A DNA stretch of 64,000 nucleotides, from assembly GCA_019137255.1 (NCBI GenBank), contig WPDH01000300.1:62001-126000 (forward strand), written 5' to 3'. Source of the stretch: Corinectria fuckeliana. Lineage: Eukaryota; Ascomycota; Sordariomycetes; Hypocreales; Nectriaceae. The notes beneath the pieces were generated by a model that was not told the origin of the DNA, did no database searches, and saw nothing but the letters and a program-made list of their open reading frames with translations. Positions within the stretch are counted from its first letter, which is position 1, and each line of letters starts with the position of its first letter. Of this stretch, positions 21,353-33,150 are shown one piece after another. Made by a program: the position numbers and the translations under genes.

Positions 21353-24182
21353 CGACATCCGCAATTGCCCGTGCGCAACGGCAAACATCCAAGTCCGCGC
21401 GCAGTCCCGCCAGCAAGGGGGCTAACAAGAAAAAGAGACGGACGGAAAACGGTCCAATGTCGTTTAGGCTTGTCCGAAGGTCATACGCACCAATACGCTA
21501 GTTTGAGCGAGCGCCGAACGATGGGCGTGTTCTATTACCTCTTTGTGGGATGGGATGGACACTTGCGCCATAAATCGGGCCATTGGGGCTCCAAGAGGAC
21601 TCGCCAATTCGGCCGTACGTCAGAGCTGGTTCAGTCGATGCAGATGGGAGAGGGGACTGGAAGAAGTTCCACGAGTGGGATGTGACACCAGAGACGAGAC
21701 GAGTGACATGTTGCCTTTACAGGGCCCCCGGAAAATGAATCTCACACAGTGACATTGCGGTGGAGTGACGCTGCTACTATGTAGGCGTGGTATGGCGAGC
21801 AAGGGGAAACAAGGACATGGAGCATGGGACAGACATGATGAGATGGATCGGCGAGGTCAAAGTCCATTCATTGTGCGGCATTCTTCTTCAGCACCGAGGG
21901 ATGCTCAACCTGCAAAAGTCGCCCAACAAAGCCCTGTTTTCTTTTCTTCTGCCCGTACGGGATACGGAGTACGTACGAAGAATTCGAGCACTCGTATCCC
22001 ATGATCCATGCCAATCAATGTCTGTCTTCTTGAATCAAATAATGCACAGTATTCGCGTCCTTGCACGAAGTAGCCCAGCAACCCAGGTATATAGACAAGA
22101 CGGCCGGCACTGCAACTGCTCATGACCAAATCGTCCCGACCACACCACCACTCTATCGGGTCCAGAAGAGAGGCACCGAACAATACAGGTAGATAAGCTA
22201 GATAAATACTGCGCATGTAGCATATTCTATTTCGTCCACTCGCTCTAGCACGTATCTATCCGTACCCATGTCATTCTCGATATTCCCTCGCCCTCGGCGC
22301 GTTTCAGAAGTCAGATAGCGCCCGTCCATTCCGCGCCAATGCCCCCCAATTTCTCACTTGCCAGCCAACCTCTTCCATTCTCCCCAGATCCCGCCAGCTG
22401 AGTGGCTCTTCGCGCCGCGGGATCGTCATTGGGATGAAGAGACAAATCTCTCGTTTTGCCAAGAAAGACATCTATCTAACGGGAGCCATGTCTCTGCTTT
22501 TTTGTTTTCGATCCTACGGTAATTACTCCATGGTAATCCCCTTGAGAGTAGGTATTGTGCTAGACTCGCGGCATTCGGCAAGTGTAGGTGAGACAGTGCC
22601 GCCGCGTTCACGTGGTGTACGATGTATTTGTAGCTGTCCTTCTTTGTATTACTCATTATCTACGACTCTCGCACGAACAACAAACCATCTGACACCCCTG
22701 CCTGTCAAATCAAGGGGACACAGAAGGCCGTGAATCACCGCATGGGACCAATTCAGCATCCCGAGCCTTGTCGGTCCGGAGAGAGAGTGAGAGAGTCCAC
22801 TGGACCTCGTCTCTTTAATCAAACTGCTCGCCAGCAGGGGTCGGCAAGTTAGGTGATGGCATCCCACCTTCGCTTGCTCGACAGTACGAAGTAATTACAA
22901 AGTATGCACATACGAAGTACCTAGTCCAAGTATTGAACTTCGTAGTCTACATACATAGTAGTACATATCTACCTACCCCATATCCAGCGCCCGTTCCTAT
23001 CTGGTCAGCTCGCTTGCACCCAGTCTGTCATTGTCATCCGCCGATCCTCCTTTTTAGTCCGCCCTCCGAAGCCAACGCCTAGCACTGCTACCGTCCTACG
23101 CCCGGACCCCTTCTCCCTCTCTCCCGTTCTCTTGCCATCTTCCTGCTGCAGTCTTACATAGTATGGTCTAGAAGACGTTTGCATCGGCGTTGGTTGTTGG
23201 GCGGTTGGTCGCTTGCTTGCCTGACAGATGACAGATGACAGGTCAAGTCGTTGGGTCGGATAGCAAGACATGCAAGCGGCATCCCTTCATCGTGTCTCAC
23301 CCCTGGCCCTCCCTCCACCTAGGTATGCAAGGGGCAGGTCTCCGATCGACCTGGACCATGTCTTCGATCTTCTCCGGGAGTCCACAGCAGAAGTCTCTGC
23401 TCTTCTGTGCGTCTCTTGCGGTCGGGCTTCAGCTCTTCCGAAGCGAGGGTTTCTCCAGCGTTGAGAACTAGTCGTCCCACCTCTGCTGCTCTCGTGAACG
23501 TCATCCTCCAATGTCTCGCCCTGACCTGCAAGTTGACTACAGCAATGTAGCTTATATTCGTGCTCAGTCAGTATATTGCCCAGCTCCCTTGTCGCAATTG
23601 ATGCGGTAGACTTTATCGATATGGTGCTACCATCCGGAACAAGCTGCAAGAGTTTCAGCTTGCCTATTAATTAATGCCAGCTTCTTTAGGTCGTCACGAG
23701 AGCTCCAGGGTAGGCTCTGTCGAACTGCGGTCGAGGTGCAAGGCGCAAGGTGGGAATATAATGCTCAGCTCTAGCTTTGAATCGAACTGACATGCGTCAA
23801 AATACAATCCATGGCTCCTCTGCTTATAAACGAACAGTAAAGGAACTCGTGTTTTAACAAAGCTGTGGGTGAAGCTGTGTGGAATCGTGTGAACCGTGTT
23901 CCCACCACCTTAACGAGGTGCAAATAAACATGCGTCACCGTGACTACGTTTATCCAAACCGGTCCACAGACCAAATGGCGTAGTTGATGTGATCAGCGTG
24001 ACGACCTGTAAACATGTTACATAATACGTTAGAATTAAAACCACCTAGATTACGGAGCAAACCACAGAAACCGCTCGCTAGGTACCACCCATGAGGGACA
24101 AGATAGTATGTATGATCGAGTCTCTTAACTCGACAAAGAAGCTGGGTTCCCTCTTCATCATTCAACAGAAACACAACAAACA

Positions 24183-24392
24183 ATGCCAAGATATGTCAAA
24201 GAACACGGGAAGATAATGAAACACGCACTTCTCGACTGTCCGGTAGGACTTACACCGAGTAAGTCACACTTCTCGACCGAAATAGCCAATGACAACCAAA
24301 AGACTCCCATCGACTTCGATCAAGCCATCAGAAACATAGCCCGATGCTACCTAAACAAGAACCTGCTAACGAGGCCATGGTTCGCCGTCTAA
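24183..24392 (+). pseudogene. Possible relic of a retroelement ORF 3' end
   Basis: A 69-codon frame begins MPRYVKEHGKIMKHALLDCP and ends NIARCYLNKNLLTRPWFAV. The pattern of a short KHALLDCP-like word followed about 40 residues later by a helical segment and an LLxRPWF ending resembles, loosely, the C-termini of fungal LINE (Tad-like) polyproteins. Nothing upstream reads as reverse transcriptase. This is a guess from pattern only; it may be a chance ORF. Confidence 0.2.
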
Positions 24393-25333
24393 AGATGGAA
24401 TAAAAATGCCACAATGACCTTGGCTGGATGGAGGGTTTTGTCGTGATGGGATTCATCACACGATACAAGTCGGTCTGTTCCCAAGCCCAACATGAAAGGC
24501 TCGATATTTCCTCTCTAATTATTCAACGCACTAGGTGTAGTTTGGGGTCTTCGTGTCTGGTCTTGGTATCACAACTCACCGGCCTGAGACTGACCTCAAA
24601 GACAATTCCATATGGTTTCTGGACCACAGCAACGAAGTTTAGGCAGGGAAACTTCCCGTTCAATGGCACGCAGCATCGAGGAACAAAGCTTCAAGATAAG
24701 ACAAGTTCCCAAACTAATTCAAGAAATCTAATTAACCCTAGTTTTTAAGTCTTTCGTCATCCGTACCGTCTGCCAATCTCAGCTCCCGTTTTCATCGCTT
24801 CTCCACGGATGCAATCACAAAGACAGAATCTGAAAAGAAAATAAAAGGAGGAAACCCGGCGTCTTCATCGTATTCTTCACCGACCACAGCGGGAACCAGC
24901 TTCTCCGTGAAACCCAGAAAAATTCGTCGCACCGGCATGCACACAAGACTCTGGGGTGCGCGGGCCCCGGTAGTGCATTGCGACTGCGGCACGAGGTGAG
25001 ATTGGCAATGAAATATCCGATGGGAGCAGAGACAGGTTACCGAACGCTATGAGCGGAAGACAAGCCAAGGAACACAGCAGCTTAGGAGAGAGCGGTGACC
25101 TCCGTCGACGAAAGATATACACAGGCCCGCTGACCTCTAATTGAGGAGAGGCCCGTTCGCACCCTCGCTGTAAAATCAAAGAATCCCCTAGTAGGGAACA
25201 CACAAAGAGAGATGGGAGACGCGCAGGGAAAATAGGCCCGAGGAACAAAAGAAAAAGGAGGAGGGTATATATGTGGCTTTCAATGGGCGCGCGGTCGTCA
25301 AGTCAGATGTACCCGTTGGCGGAGATGGATCCT

Positions 25334-25977
25334 TCACTGGTTGATCTTGTCGTTGACGGCCGTCGTGGCCTCGGCCTTCTTAGCATGTAGGAAGCTGCCG
25401 ATCCACGACAGAGTCTCGTTGCTGACGACGAGGACCGTTGTGACGGCAGCCTTGCCATGTGCGACAAGTCCGGCCTGCTCGTTCTTCTTGTACTCGCTGG
25501 TGTAGACCTGGAGAACGTGATCCTTGCCCTCAAGGCCCTTGGTGTAAGGCAGGAGGATCAGACCCTTGGTATCATTGTAAAGGTCGGTGGTGGGCTTCTT
25601 GACAACGGGAAACTTCTCGTCGATGCGGTCGAGAGTCTTATCGCCGATGGAGTCGGCCTTGTGAACGTAGGGCGAGACGTACTGGTAAGGCTTGGCGAAC
25701 CACGGGATGACGGGAGCGGCAAAGGTCTGGTAGGCAGCATCACCGAGCTTGAGAGACTTCTGGCCGTACTCGTTGGACTTGAAGGTGTCGACGCTGTCGC
25801 TGATGACGGGATAGTTCAGCAGATGCTACAGCAGAAGATGTGGTCAGTTATTGGATAGCCAGTTTCTCGCGCGCATCGGGGGGGGAGGGGGGGGAGGGGT
25901 GTAAGTGAGTGTACCTGGAAGAAGGCGGAAGAAGCAGCGGAGCCGGGGACATCGCCATTGACTTGGGGGGAGGCCAT
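25334..25977 (-). CDS. cap20: CAP20-like perilipin (lipid-droplet coat protein)
   Basis: Fungal perilipin of the CAP20 / MPL1 family, which coats lipid droplets and is needed for appressorium turgor and virulence in Colletotrichum and Metarhizium. Two exons, 25977-25915 and 25825-25334, with an 89-bp intron (GTACAC...GTAG), give 184 aa, the usual family length. The product begins MASPQVNGDVPG. Exon 2 opens HLLNYPVISDSVDTFKSNEY and continues with the family-typical words AKPYQYVSPYV, FPVVKKPTTDLYNDTKGL and VLQVYTSEYKK, then ETLSWIGSFLHAKK near the C-terminus. There is no signal peptide, as expected for a lipid-droplet surface protein. The long G/T-rich intron contains a poly-G stretch (25878-25898). 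Family assignment is strong; the virulence role is inherited from relatives, not shown here. Confidence 0.92.
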
Positions 25978-26760
25978 GATGAATATCGTGGATTTGCGAT
26001 CGAGTTGCGTTCGAGGCGAGATGTATGGAGTCGGTAGTGGGAGGAGCTCGCGATAAGCTCAACGGATCAGGTGAGATAGCTGTCTGCGTTCCGTGTACGA
26101 TGACGACAGGATGACAGGAAAGATGGATGGGCGGGACACGGCAAGGTACCCTAGGATGGGTTGGATGGGTAGGTAGGTAGGTAGGTGATGGAAGGGAGTA
26201 GATGCTTGCGTCGGGTGCTTGATGGGAAGAAGAGGAGCAGTAGTAGAAGGAGGATAAGAGAAGGAGGAGGAGGAGGAGGAGGGAGAGGAGCAGGAAGGAG
26301 ATGGATGGTGGCTAGAGACGGGGTCCAGCAGAGGCTAAAAAGGGAATTCGACCTGGGAAGTGTCTGAAGTGATGTGGTGGTGGGACGCCACAGCCTGACC
26401 GGCTGCGCGAGCCAAGCAAGGAAATCTACGTATTTATCTCAAGGGGAACCTGGAAAACCTTGGCTCTTGCACGCGGGGAGGCGGCGTCGCGGAGGCGGCG
26501 TCGCATGGAGTATTTCGCCGTGGCCCATGGCGGGGGGGGTCTCATGCCTAAGAAGAAGAAAAAGAAGCCCAGGCCAAGCTTGGTTGCTCTGGCATGTGCG
26601 TGTGTGCATGTTGCATGTGTCGGTCGGGAGACTGTGAAGAGCGGGTCATCCTGCTACTACATACTGTACCTTATCAGCCCCAAGTCAGTTGCTTGGTGGG
26701 TGAGTGAGTGAGTGATAGCGGCTGTTGCCTCCGTCTTGGCTGATCGGCCTCGTTGCTTGT

Positions 26761-26825
26761 GAGAGAGTGAGACAGAGGAGAGGGAGAGAGATATGGAGAG
26801 GGAGAGGGAGATGGAGAGAGAGACA
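26761..26825. repeat. GA-rich (polypurine) tract
   Basis: About 65 bp of nearly pure GA/GGA units on the plus strand. It is the upstream side of the cap20 gene but almost 0.8 kb from its start. Such tracts are common in fungal intergenic DNA and can bind GAGA-type factors or form triplexes; no function is shown. Confidence 0.65.
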
Positions 26826-28550
26826 TGTTTCCTCTCCGTGTCCGTCTTCTCTTCTCCCCTCCTCTCGCTGCTGCCATTAGGCTCATGACGATTAGGTGCG
26901 AAGTGTGGTTTGTGGTGGGGTGCTGTTGGCCCGCCGTGACACCATCGGCGCCGGGAGCAGTGTGGGCCCACGCAACTGCACCATTCCAGGGCAAAAATGC
27001 AGCACCCTGTTGATCTGGCATGTGAAAGTGGCGCTGCTTCCTTTATCCGATCGCGACGCTGACTGACTGGATGGCTGAATGGCTGAATGGCTGAATAATG
27101 AACCATCTTCCTCTCCCGCGCATAGCCAGTAAACGACAGTAACAACTACTTACCTTCATCCCCGTCGACTCACCGCACTCTTGAAACGATGGCTTCAAGT
27201 ACCGATACGCAGTGGCTAGCAGTTAGAGCCGCCGTCCGGGCTTAATGATACAGACTTTGACCTTTGGTGTCATCTGGAGCGGATGGCTGGCTGCCCATAC
27301 ATACCACCATTGCCGCCCAATCTGCCACGACTGTGCCGCCGCAATGCTGCTACTCCCTGGCTGTTGCAAGTACGAAAGCATTCCCCTCACCATTCGTCAT
27401 GATTGCATGCCGTGTGTCCCGCCCCGCAAGGTCAGTGGCTGCAAGTCAGTGAGTGGCTTGCCAGTTTGCGCCTCCAATCTGCGGCTTATCTCTGATGCAA
27501 TGCAGCCAGCACGCATCGGTTCGTCTAGAAACGACATTCCCAAATTCCCTCGCTATCCCGCATTGGAGCAAACGAAGGATTGTGGCGCACAGCCGTGCAC
27601 ACTTGATAGATCAAAGGAGAGCTTGCCCCAACTACTCCTCAACCTCTCTGTTTGAAGAGCCCAGCACGGAAACTCTTTGGTTGGCTCGTGCTCTGCCATT
27701 GTATATCGCCACTCGTGGGCTCGGGCTCGTGCTTTCGATCGGACTGATAACAGAATCGGCCCCCCCTTGCCGACTTGGCGGTGTCTCTCTGCCGCGGTTC
27801 ACATTGACACGAGCTTCACATATATAGTAGTTATCGCCTCGGGACCAGGGAAAAAGGAAGGAATGACCCCAAGTCGTCGCGTCCCCCTTGGCTCAGTTGG
27901 CTCCAGGTCCCGAACTTCTCATCTTTTTAATTTTTCTTCGTTATTTTCCCGCATTACGTTCGTAGATTCGCCCCATCGACAATAGTACGATAGCCCCGAT
28001 GCCCGTACTATGAAGCCGCGGGTGGGTAGGCGCAGATCACTTCCCCCCTGTACGGGCCCGTAGCGTGGCAGAAACGCACCTAGATTGCCCCTGTCATAAC
28101 TATGGATCAGTCCCAGGTCCACTCACCAGCCACCTTCACATGTCAAGACTCAAAACGCTCGAGACACGCAAACACGATCGCCATATGACGGAGGGATCAA
28201 CTACCCCTCTCCCGACTCTCTCCCGACTCCCTTCCGAGCCGCCTAAACCACTGGATCCTCCGTGCCGATGCAACAACATACCCGACTCGGAGGATAGTTA
28301 TAGTGGCATGTTGGGCGAGGTGTCGTCGCCTCATCCCCCCATCCATCCATCCTGCCTTTGCTCGTCAGATGCGGAGCACCGCCCTGCTTTCCTAGCAAAG
28401 TGACGCGCATTGGCTCGTTCTAGCCTTTGCTTCGTTACATCGGCAACATCACAATGATGCTATGAGACTCAACAAAAGGGCCTCCGTAAGGGCCTCTGTA
28501 ACCCACACAGGATCGAGAGCCGCCGCACTCAAGCCTGCTGCTCTGACCCC

Positions 28551-28576
28551 AGTACGATTTCTCAGTACGATTTCTC
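28551..28576. repeat. Perfect 13-bp tandem duplication
   Basis: The word agtacgatttctc occurs twice with no spacer. It lies in gene-poor DNA. This looks like recent replication slippage or a filled double-strand break. Confidence 0.85.
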
Positions 28577-30233
28577 ACGAGTTGGTGCCGATCCGAGACC
28601 GACCGTCTCGGATGGGCGCTCCTTCATCCCTTCGTATCCATTATGGCGCCAGCGTTGACACTCCGTCGATGAGAGATTAGATTCCATCACATTCTGGAGG
28701 CATGAACGTCTTGTGTTTTCGACATGTCGAGAAACTAGAAACCCCCCCAAAATACCGCAAGTATATTCTACCTGCCTTGTTGCTAATCTTGTTGTTTCAA
28801 GAGGCGCTTACAAGACCAAGCAACCCCTCGAGTGTCCCAAAGTCCAATGAAAATACCAGCACCTAGGTCTAACCGTCGGGATTGGGGTGAGAATTGTGGC
28901 ACCGTTCTCTCTGTCAAGTCTTGTGTTGCACCCGCACGCTACTCAAAAGATGAGCTTCGAGACCCTTTGGCAGATAAGAAAGCTGGATTCGCACGCCAGA
29001 GGTTTTGTTGAATTGTATGGAGTAATCCGAGAGACTGGTATTCCAGCCAGGTACGTCTTTGCACACCTACGGAATTACGCCCGCGCAGAAACAGAGGCTT
29101 CCCCGCGGGAGATCGCATTGCAGGCTGGGGGATTGAGGCAGACGTTCCATTCGCCGACCAGAAATAAATTTGACGGGCTTCGATTCTCCCCGGACAGACG
29201 GCTTTTCGGTTTTGTGACCACTCAACAAGTAGCAAAAACGCCATTTCTCATGTTGCAGTCGTATTCTGGGCGGGGATGACCTGATCGATCAGTCGCTCGG
29301 CAGGTCGACCAAGTCCTCCGTGCAATTATTCTACTTGGTTGGTCAGTTTGTTATACTTGGGTCAACTTCGGCCATAGCTAGAGACGGTTGGCGAGAAGTA
29401 CTTGCTTCCAGGACTTCTGTTGATTCGCCGCACTTGAAGTCCATCACGATGTCGAGCAAGGTTCAATGGCATCCTGAGGACATCCTAGACTCTCGGCTAG
29501 GCGAAGGCGGTTCTCCCTCCTCCTCCCCGTTCCTCGGTTATTCAAATCACGAGCTGACATTGACAATACCACCCCTTGATTTTTGAATTGGCTTTTGAAT
29601 GCTTTGGGGGTTGGTGGTGAAGGGTCCAAGGGTACTCGTCCTGATATAAGGATCTGACCCATTGGTTTGAAGTGGGTATATGGGGCATATTTGAAGCGAG
29701 TGAATAGTATCTCTTACATGTGACCCGGATGAACATTGTGTGCAGTCCTGGGCTGTAGACCGAGGGCTAGAAGCAACTTTACGTTGATTGCTGCCTATAA
29801 TCAGGACACATGGCTGTTAAGCTGTTGGACAAAGCCTTCGCGCAAAAAATGCCAAGTAACAGCACAAGGAACCGGAACAGCAGAATCAAAAGCTAGGAAG
29901 AGAAAGGAATGTCTCTTGTATGGGATAAATAGGGTCTTGATTCCTCTCGATGCTAAACTTGATCCTTACCTATCCTACTTTCGCCCACTCGTTAAGACCG
30001 CTGCTTTTAGTCCCGTGCCGCTATTCCCGTTAGCTACGAGCTTGAGAGGCTATGAGCCCGGCCTTTACGCTGCTAAAGACTGCGTTTTGCTGCAGCCTGG
30101 GAAGCCGCTGTCGCACTGAAGATCGAACCCCTTAGACTGCGGCTAAGTCTGCCGCCTCCGAGGTTGCCAGAGCCTACTTAGGCTATCACTGCAGGAAGGA
30201 TGGCGCTTATTACCGTCATCTTCCTTTCCTTAG

Positions 30234-30500
30234 GACAACTCGAAGCTCGAGGCACGGGACGCTGCTCCTGGCCCTACCGGCATCTCACATGCTATTACTC
30301 TATCGGGTGGAGGCGAGTGGAAGCTTCATGCAGAGCTGCAGCAGATCATCTGTGAGTCTGTTGCCAGGTTGGTAAACTCCCACGACACCGGTACCAGCGC
30401 CTTCGACGCTCTGTGTAGGAGATTTGATGCCACTGAGCCAAGGAGGTGCCTCCGCTCTTACCAGAGCGGCGTAGTTTGTTCTTCACAAGGTCTACCCTAG
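30234..30500 (+). pseudogene. Coding-like fragment with intron acceptor, unknown family
   Basis: An 88-codon frame directly follows a pyrimidine-rich TTTCCTTAG, as an exon would, and ends at TAG. It contains GGGEWKLHAELQQIICESV and TSAFDALCRRFDATEPRR, which look like real helical protein rather than random sequence. No convincing upstream exon could be assembled: the preceding frames at about 30060-30170 are open only in short pieces. I do not recognise the family. Likely the last exon of a decayed or very divergent gene. Confidence 0.3.
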
Positions 30501-30509
30501 AGAGCGAAA

Positions 30510-30790
30510 TACGACAAAATGGCGGAGTTCTCCCTGTCCTCTTATTAGTCTTAGATCTGATTGGCGTTTGGGCCAAACGAGCGCCCTCATTTATCCCGTT
30601 CTCTGCGTGGACCATATAGCAAAAGTTCATTATAGTATCCCAAAGCTCAACTACACACGGCCCTCTGGTCTGAAGCAGCAACTCGAATCGTGCCATGGCT
30701 TGATCGCCAGAGTCAATCATGGCCTTTAATTGAAGATATGCTTTGACAAACACTCAAAGCATTTCGCAAGAGCTCCAACCTAAGTATCTC
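30510..30790 (-). pseudogene. Frameshifted coding-like fragment, unknown family
   Basis: Read on the minus strand, EILRLELLRNALS runs into AYLQLKAMIDSGDQAMARFE and ELWDTIMNFCYMVHAENGIN only if one base is skipped near 30753. The residue pattern is protein-like and uninterrupted to about 30510. It butts against the plus-strand fragment just to the left, and the two cannot both be intact genes. I do not recognise the family. A gene truncated by rearrangement is the simplest reading. Confidence 0.3.
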
Positions 30791-31083
30791 GTCACCCTTA
30801 GTAATTCCCCGCGCGCGCCCGTTCCCAATCCGTTTCTAGCGCCCTCCTACGGACCCAGAAACTCGGGGAAAGCTTAGCTTGCTGTTTTGCGCTGCTGATG
30901 TAACAGTGACTAAACCTCCACCCCGCCAGCATCGTCACGAAAATGTGGCTCCTCAAACCCGGACCACACTGCTACGGGTGAACGCCCCAGAGGCTTCGCT
31001 GTATTTCTAATGCGAGGCTTCTCCTCCCAGAGAGGCTGCTCCCCGTTGCCATCTTGCATCGCGCCAGCCCCTTAGCCCCTAGG

Positions 31084-31090
31084 TATATAG
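31084..31090 (+). promoter_or_regulatory. TATA-like element upstream of pirin
   Basis: TATATAG lies 30-36 bp upstream of the first in-frame ATG of the pirin gene (31120). If it is the TATA box, transcription would start close to or at that ATG, favouring use of a downstream start; this bears on whether the hydrophobic N-terminus is made. Confidence 0.4.
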
Positions 31091-31119
31091 ACCCCATTGA
31101 CCCCGCGGTCGACAACCTC

Positions 31120-32349
31120 ATGTCGCCTTCAAGAAACATCCTCATCACTGCCTTCATTGCTCTGGCTGCTGCTCTCCTATTCCAAAACCAGCTCCGAGAC
31201 GCCGCAACTACAACCGTCGAGCTCATCAAGAACTACGCAAACGCCAACAGCCCATTCTCCTTCGCCGCGCAGACCGACGACGCCAACCACCCGAACCAGT
31301 ACCAGCAACAGCACCCGGATCACCACCTCTTCGCAACCGAAATGTCTGCCCAACGAGCCATCCGCAAGGTCATCCTGGCCGTCGAGCAAGCCGAAGGCGC
31401 TGGCGCTCGCGTCCGCCGCTCCATCGGCACGCCCCAGCTGCGCAACTTCTCGCCCTTCCTGATGCTGGACCACTTCTCCATCAAGCCCGGCGCTGGCTTC
31501 CCCGACCAGTAAGTAACAATTCTCTCCCCGGCTTCCCTCCCAGCAAGTGGCTGGTCACTCCATGTCCATGAAGGAAAACCAAGACACTGACGTTCCCTTC
31601 CGCGCAGCCCTCACCGAGGCCAGGAGACCATCACGTATCTCCTCGAGGGCGGCGTCGACCACGAAGACTTCGCCGGGAACAAGGGCTCCCTGTTCGCCGG
31701 GGACTTGCAGTTCATGACGGCAGGCCGTGGCATCGTCCACGCCGAGATGCCCCGCCAGAACGCCGACGGCAGCGCCAACGTCGGCCTGCAGCTTTGGGTC
31801 GACCTACCCAAGGAGCTCAAGGCCTGCGAGCCCCGATACCGTGACCTCCGCGCTGCCGAGATCCCCACCGTTGATGTGGACGACTCCCGCGTCACCGTCA
31901 AGGTCATCTCCGGCCAGAGCCACGGCATCGACTCCGTCAAAGACCTCGCCTACACACCCGTCTGGATCCTCGACATCACCATCCGCCCCGGTGGCAAGAT
32001 TACTCAACCCCTTCCTAAGAACTGGAATGCCTTCGCCTACACCCTCGAAGGCGATGTCATTGTTGGCAAGGGCGATCAGCGCCGTGTCGTCGAGCAGTTC
32101 CACAACGTCGTCTTCGAGCCCGAGGGCGATGTTGTCCACTTCGAGGTCGACGCTGGTGCTTCTAAGCCAGCTCGACTTGCTCTCATTGCCGGTACTCCTC
32201 TCGACCAGGCCATTGTTCAATACGGCCCCTTCGTACTGAGCACTAAGGAGGATGTGGCTAAGGCTTTGTTCGACTACCAGAGCCACTCCAACGGGTTCGA
32301 GCGTGCCAAGGACTGGCAAAGTGAGATTGGCAAGTCCATGCGTCACTAA
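31120..32349 (+). CDS. Pirin family protein with N-terminal hydrophobic segment
   Basis: Bicupin of the pirin family: iron-binding nuclear cofactor or quercetinase-like enzyme in other organisms. Two exons, 31120-31508 and 31608-32349, split by a 99-bp intron (GTAAGT...GCAG) within the metal site. The product is 376 aa. Seen: the N-cupin metal ligands H130 and H132 (DHPHRGQETITY across the splice) and H174 and E176 (GRGIVHAEMP), matching the four-ligand set of human pirin. The C-cupin follows, with the pirin-like PLPKNWNAFAYTLEGDV. The first 24 residues contain ILITAFIALAAALLF, a probable signal anchor. An in-frame ATG at 31342 (MSAQRAIRKV) would give a conventional soluble pirin of 302 aa. 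Which start is used cannot be decided from sequence; the longer form is given. Confidence 0.9.
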
Positions 32350-33150
32350 ACACTAGATCTGTATTTGTGTACCGTTCATGTCGGCGTTCAAGTGGAGGTG
32401 GAACCTTTTTGTGTCTTGCTCACATTTGTGATAACGGGGGCGTTCATCATTTGAAAGTACAATTAGGGATACTAGGCTCAAATTCCTACTTAACTTAGCA
32501 ATAATGTCTGTAAGAATCAAAAACACGTGAAAAGTGACAGCCGAGGACTTATGTCTGTTTCTGTGTTTCTGATGCACCAAAGAGACAGCCTAGGCTGAAT
32601 GCGACGGAGAGTCAACGCGAGTCAATAACACGCTTCACCAAGTTAACTGTTCGTGTCACTAGGGAGCTAAAACAGATTGTGTGTGCCAAAATTATCTATT
32701 AATGTGCTTCGGTGAAAGCGAAGAAGCAGAATCCACATCAAGGCCAGGCCGTGGGACGGATATCTCACCCTTCCCACACAGGTCATAAGAACGGTTTGGT
32801 GTCAAAGAACGACAGACACCCTAGAGTTGCCCCTTTATCATCCTTATGTCCATGCCCCCACACCAGAGAAAAAACCTTCCAAAAGATTCCCATCCACTGC
32901 CGTGCATTTCATCATTTTTCCATTAGAAAGACGAGATAAACCATATGCATCGTCAACCCTCAAAAGGACCTGACTTGTCCATGTCCATTCACCTCGTTTT
33001 ATGCGTTCCATGCGCCGAAGATCGTCCCGGTTCCGGGTCCCTGCACTGAGGAGTATGATAAAAGGGGTTCAAAGATTGGAGGTACAGGCGGGTATTATGT
33101 ATCAAACATGTGCAACGTAAAACATCAAATGTGCGTAACCACCACCTTAC
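32350..33150. other. Convergent 3' region, pirin / CFEM gene
   Basis: 800 bp between two converging genes. It is A/T-richer than the coding sequence on either side, as expected for 3' UTRs, and contains no supported ORF or repeat. Confidence 0.6.

Larger units (their letters stand above)
18440..25333. other. 6.9-kb gene-poor interval
   Basis: No ORF here shows family resemblance, codon periodicity or a plausible intron chain. The left end (18440-18850) is the DENN promoter and contains a purine-rich stretch at about 18640-18740. The interior has several copies of the 9-mer TACGAAGTA (19540, 20749, 22885, 22911) and many TAGGTA/GTACCT-like words, a CAG/CAT trinucleotide tract near 21316, and a GAAA/GGAA tract near 20625-20660. 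A more A/T-rich patch at 23.7-24.8 kb contains the only coding-like relic, at 24183-24392. No tRNA or 5S gene was found on reading both strands. Confidence 0.55.
25978..31119. other. 5.1-kb gene-poor interval with possible relics near 30 kb
   Basis: The left part is the cap20 promoter region, with a GGA repeat at about 26262-26285 and a long GA-rich tract at 26761-26825. A 12-bp direct repeat (GGCGGCGTCGCG-like) lies at about 26479-26505, and a perfect 13-bp tandem duplication of agtacgatttctc lies at 28551-28576. The 28.9-30.1 kb part has open frames without recognisable content. At 30.2-30.8 kb two oppositely oriented coding-like pieces are listed separately. The right end is the pirin promoter. 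Confidence 0.5.

Noticed and set aside
28887..29279. 130-codon plus-strand ORF in gene-poor DNA
   Set aside because: The residue order is not obviously protein-like, with no introns, family or promoter context; probably chance.
30110..30180. tRNA-like stem-loop (AGACT-7 nt-AGTCT) near a GGTTCGAT word on the minus strand
   Set aside because: The loop lacks U33, the T-arm does not pair, and no acceptor stem exists.
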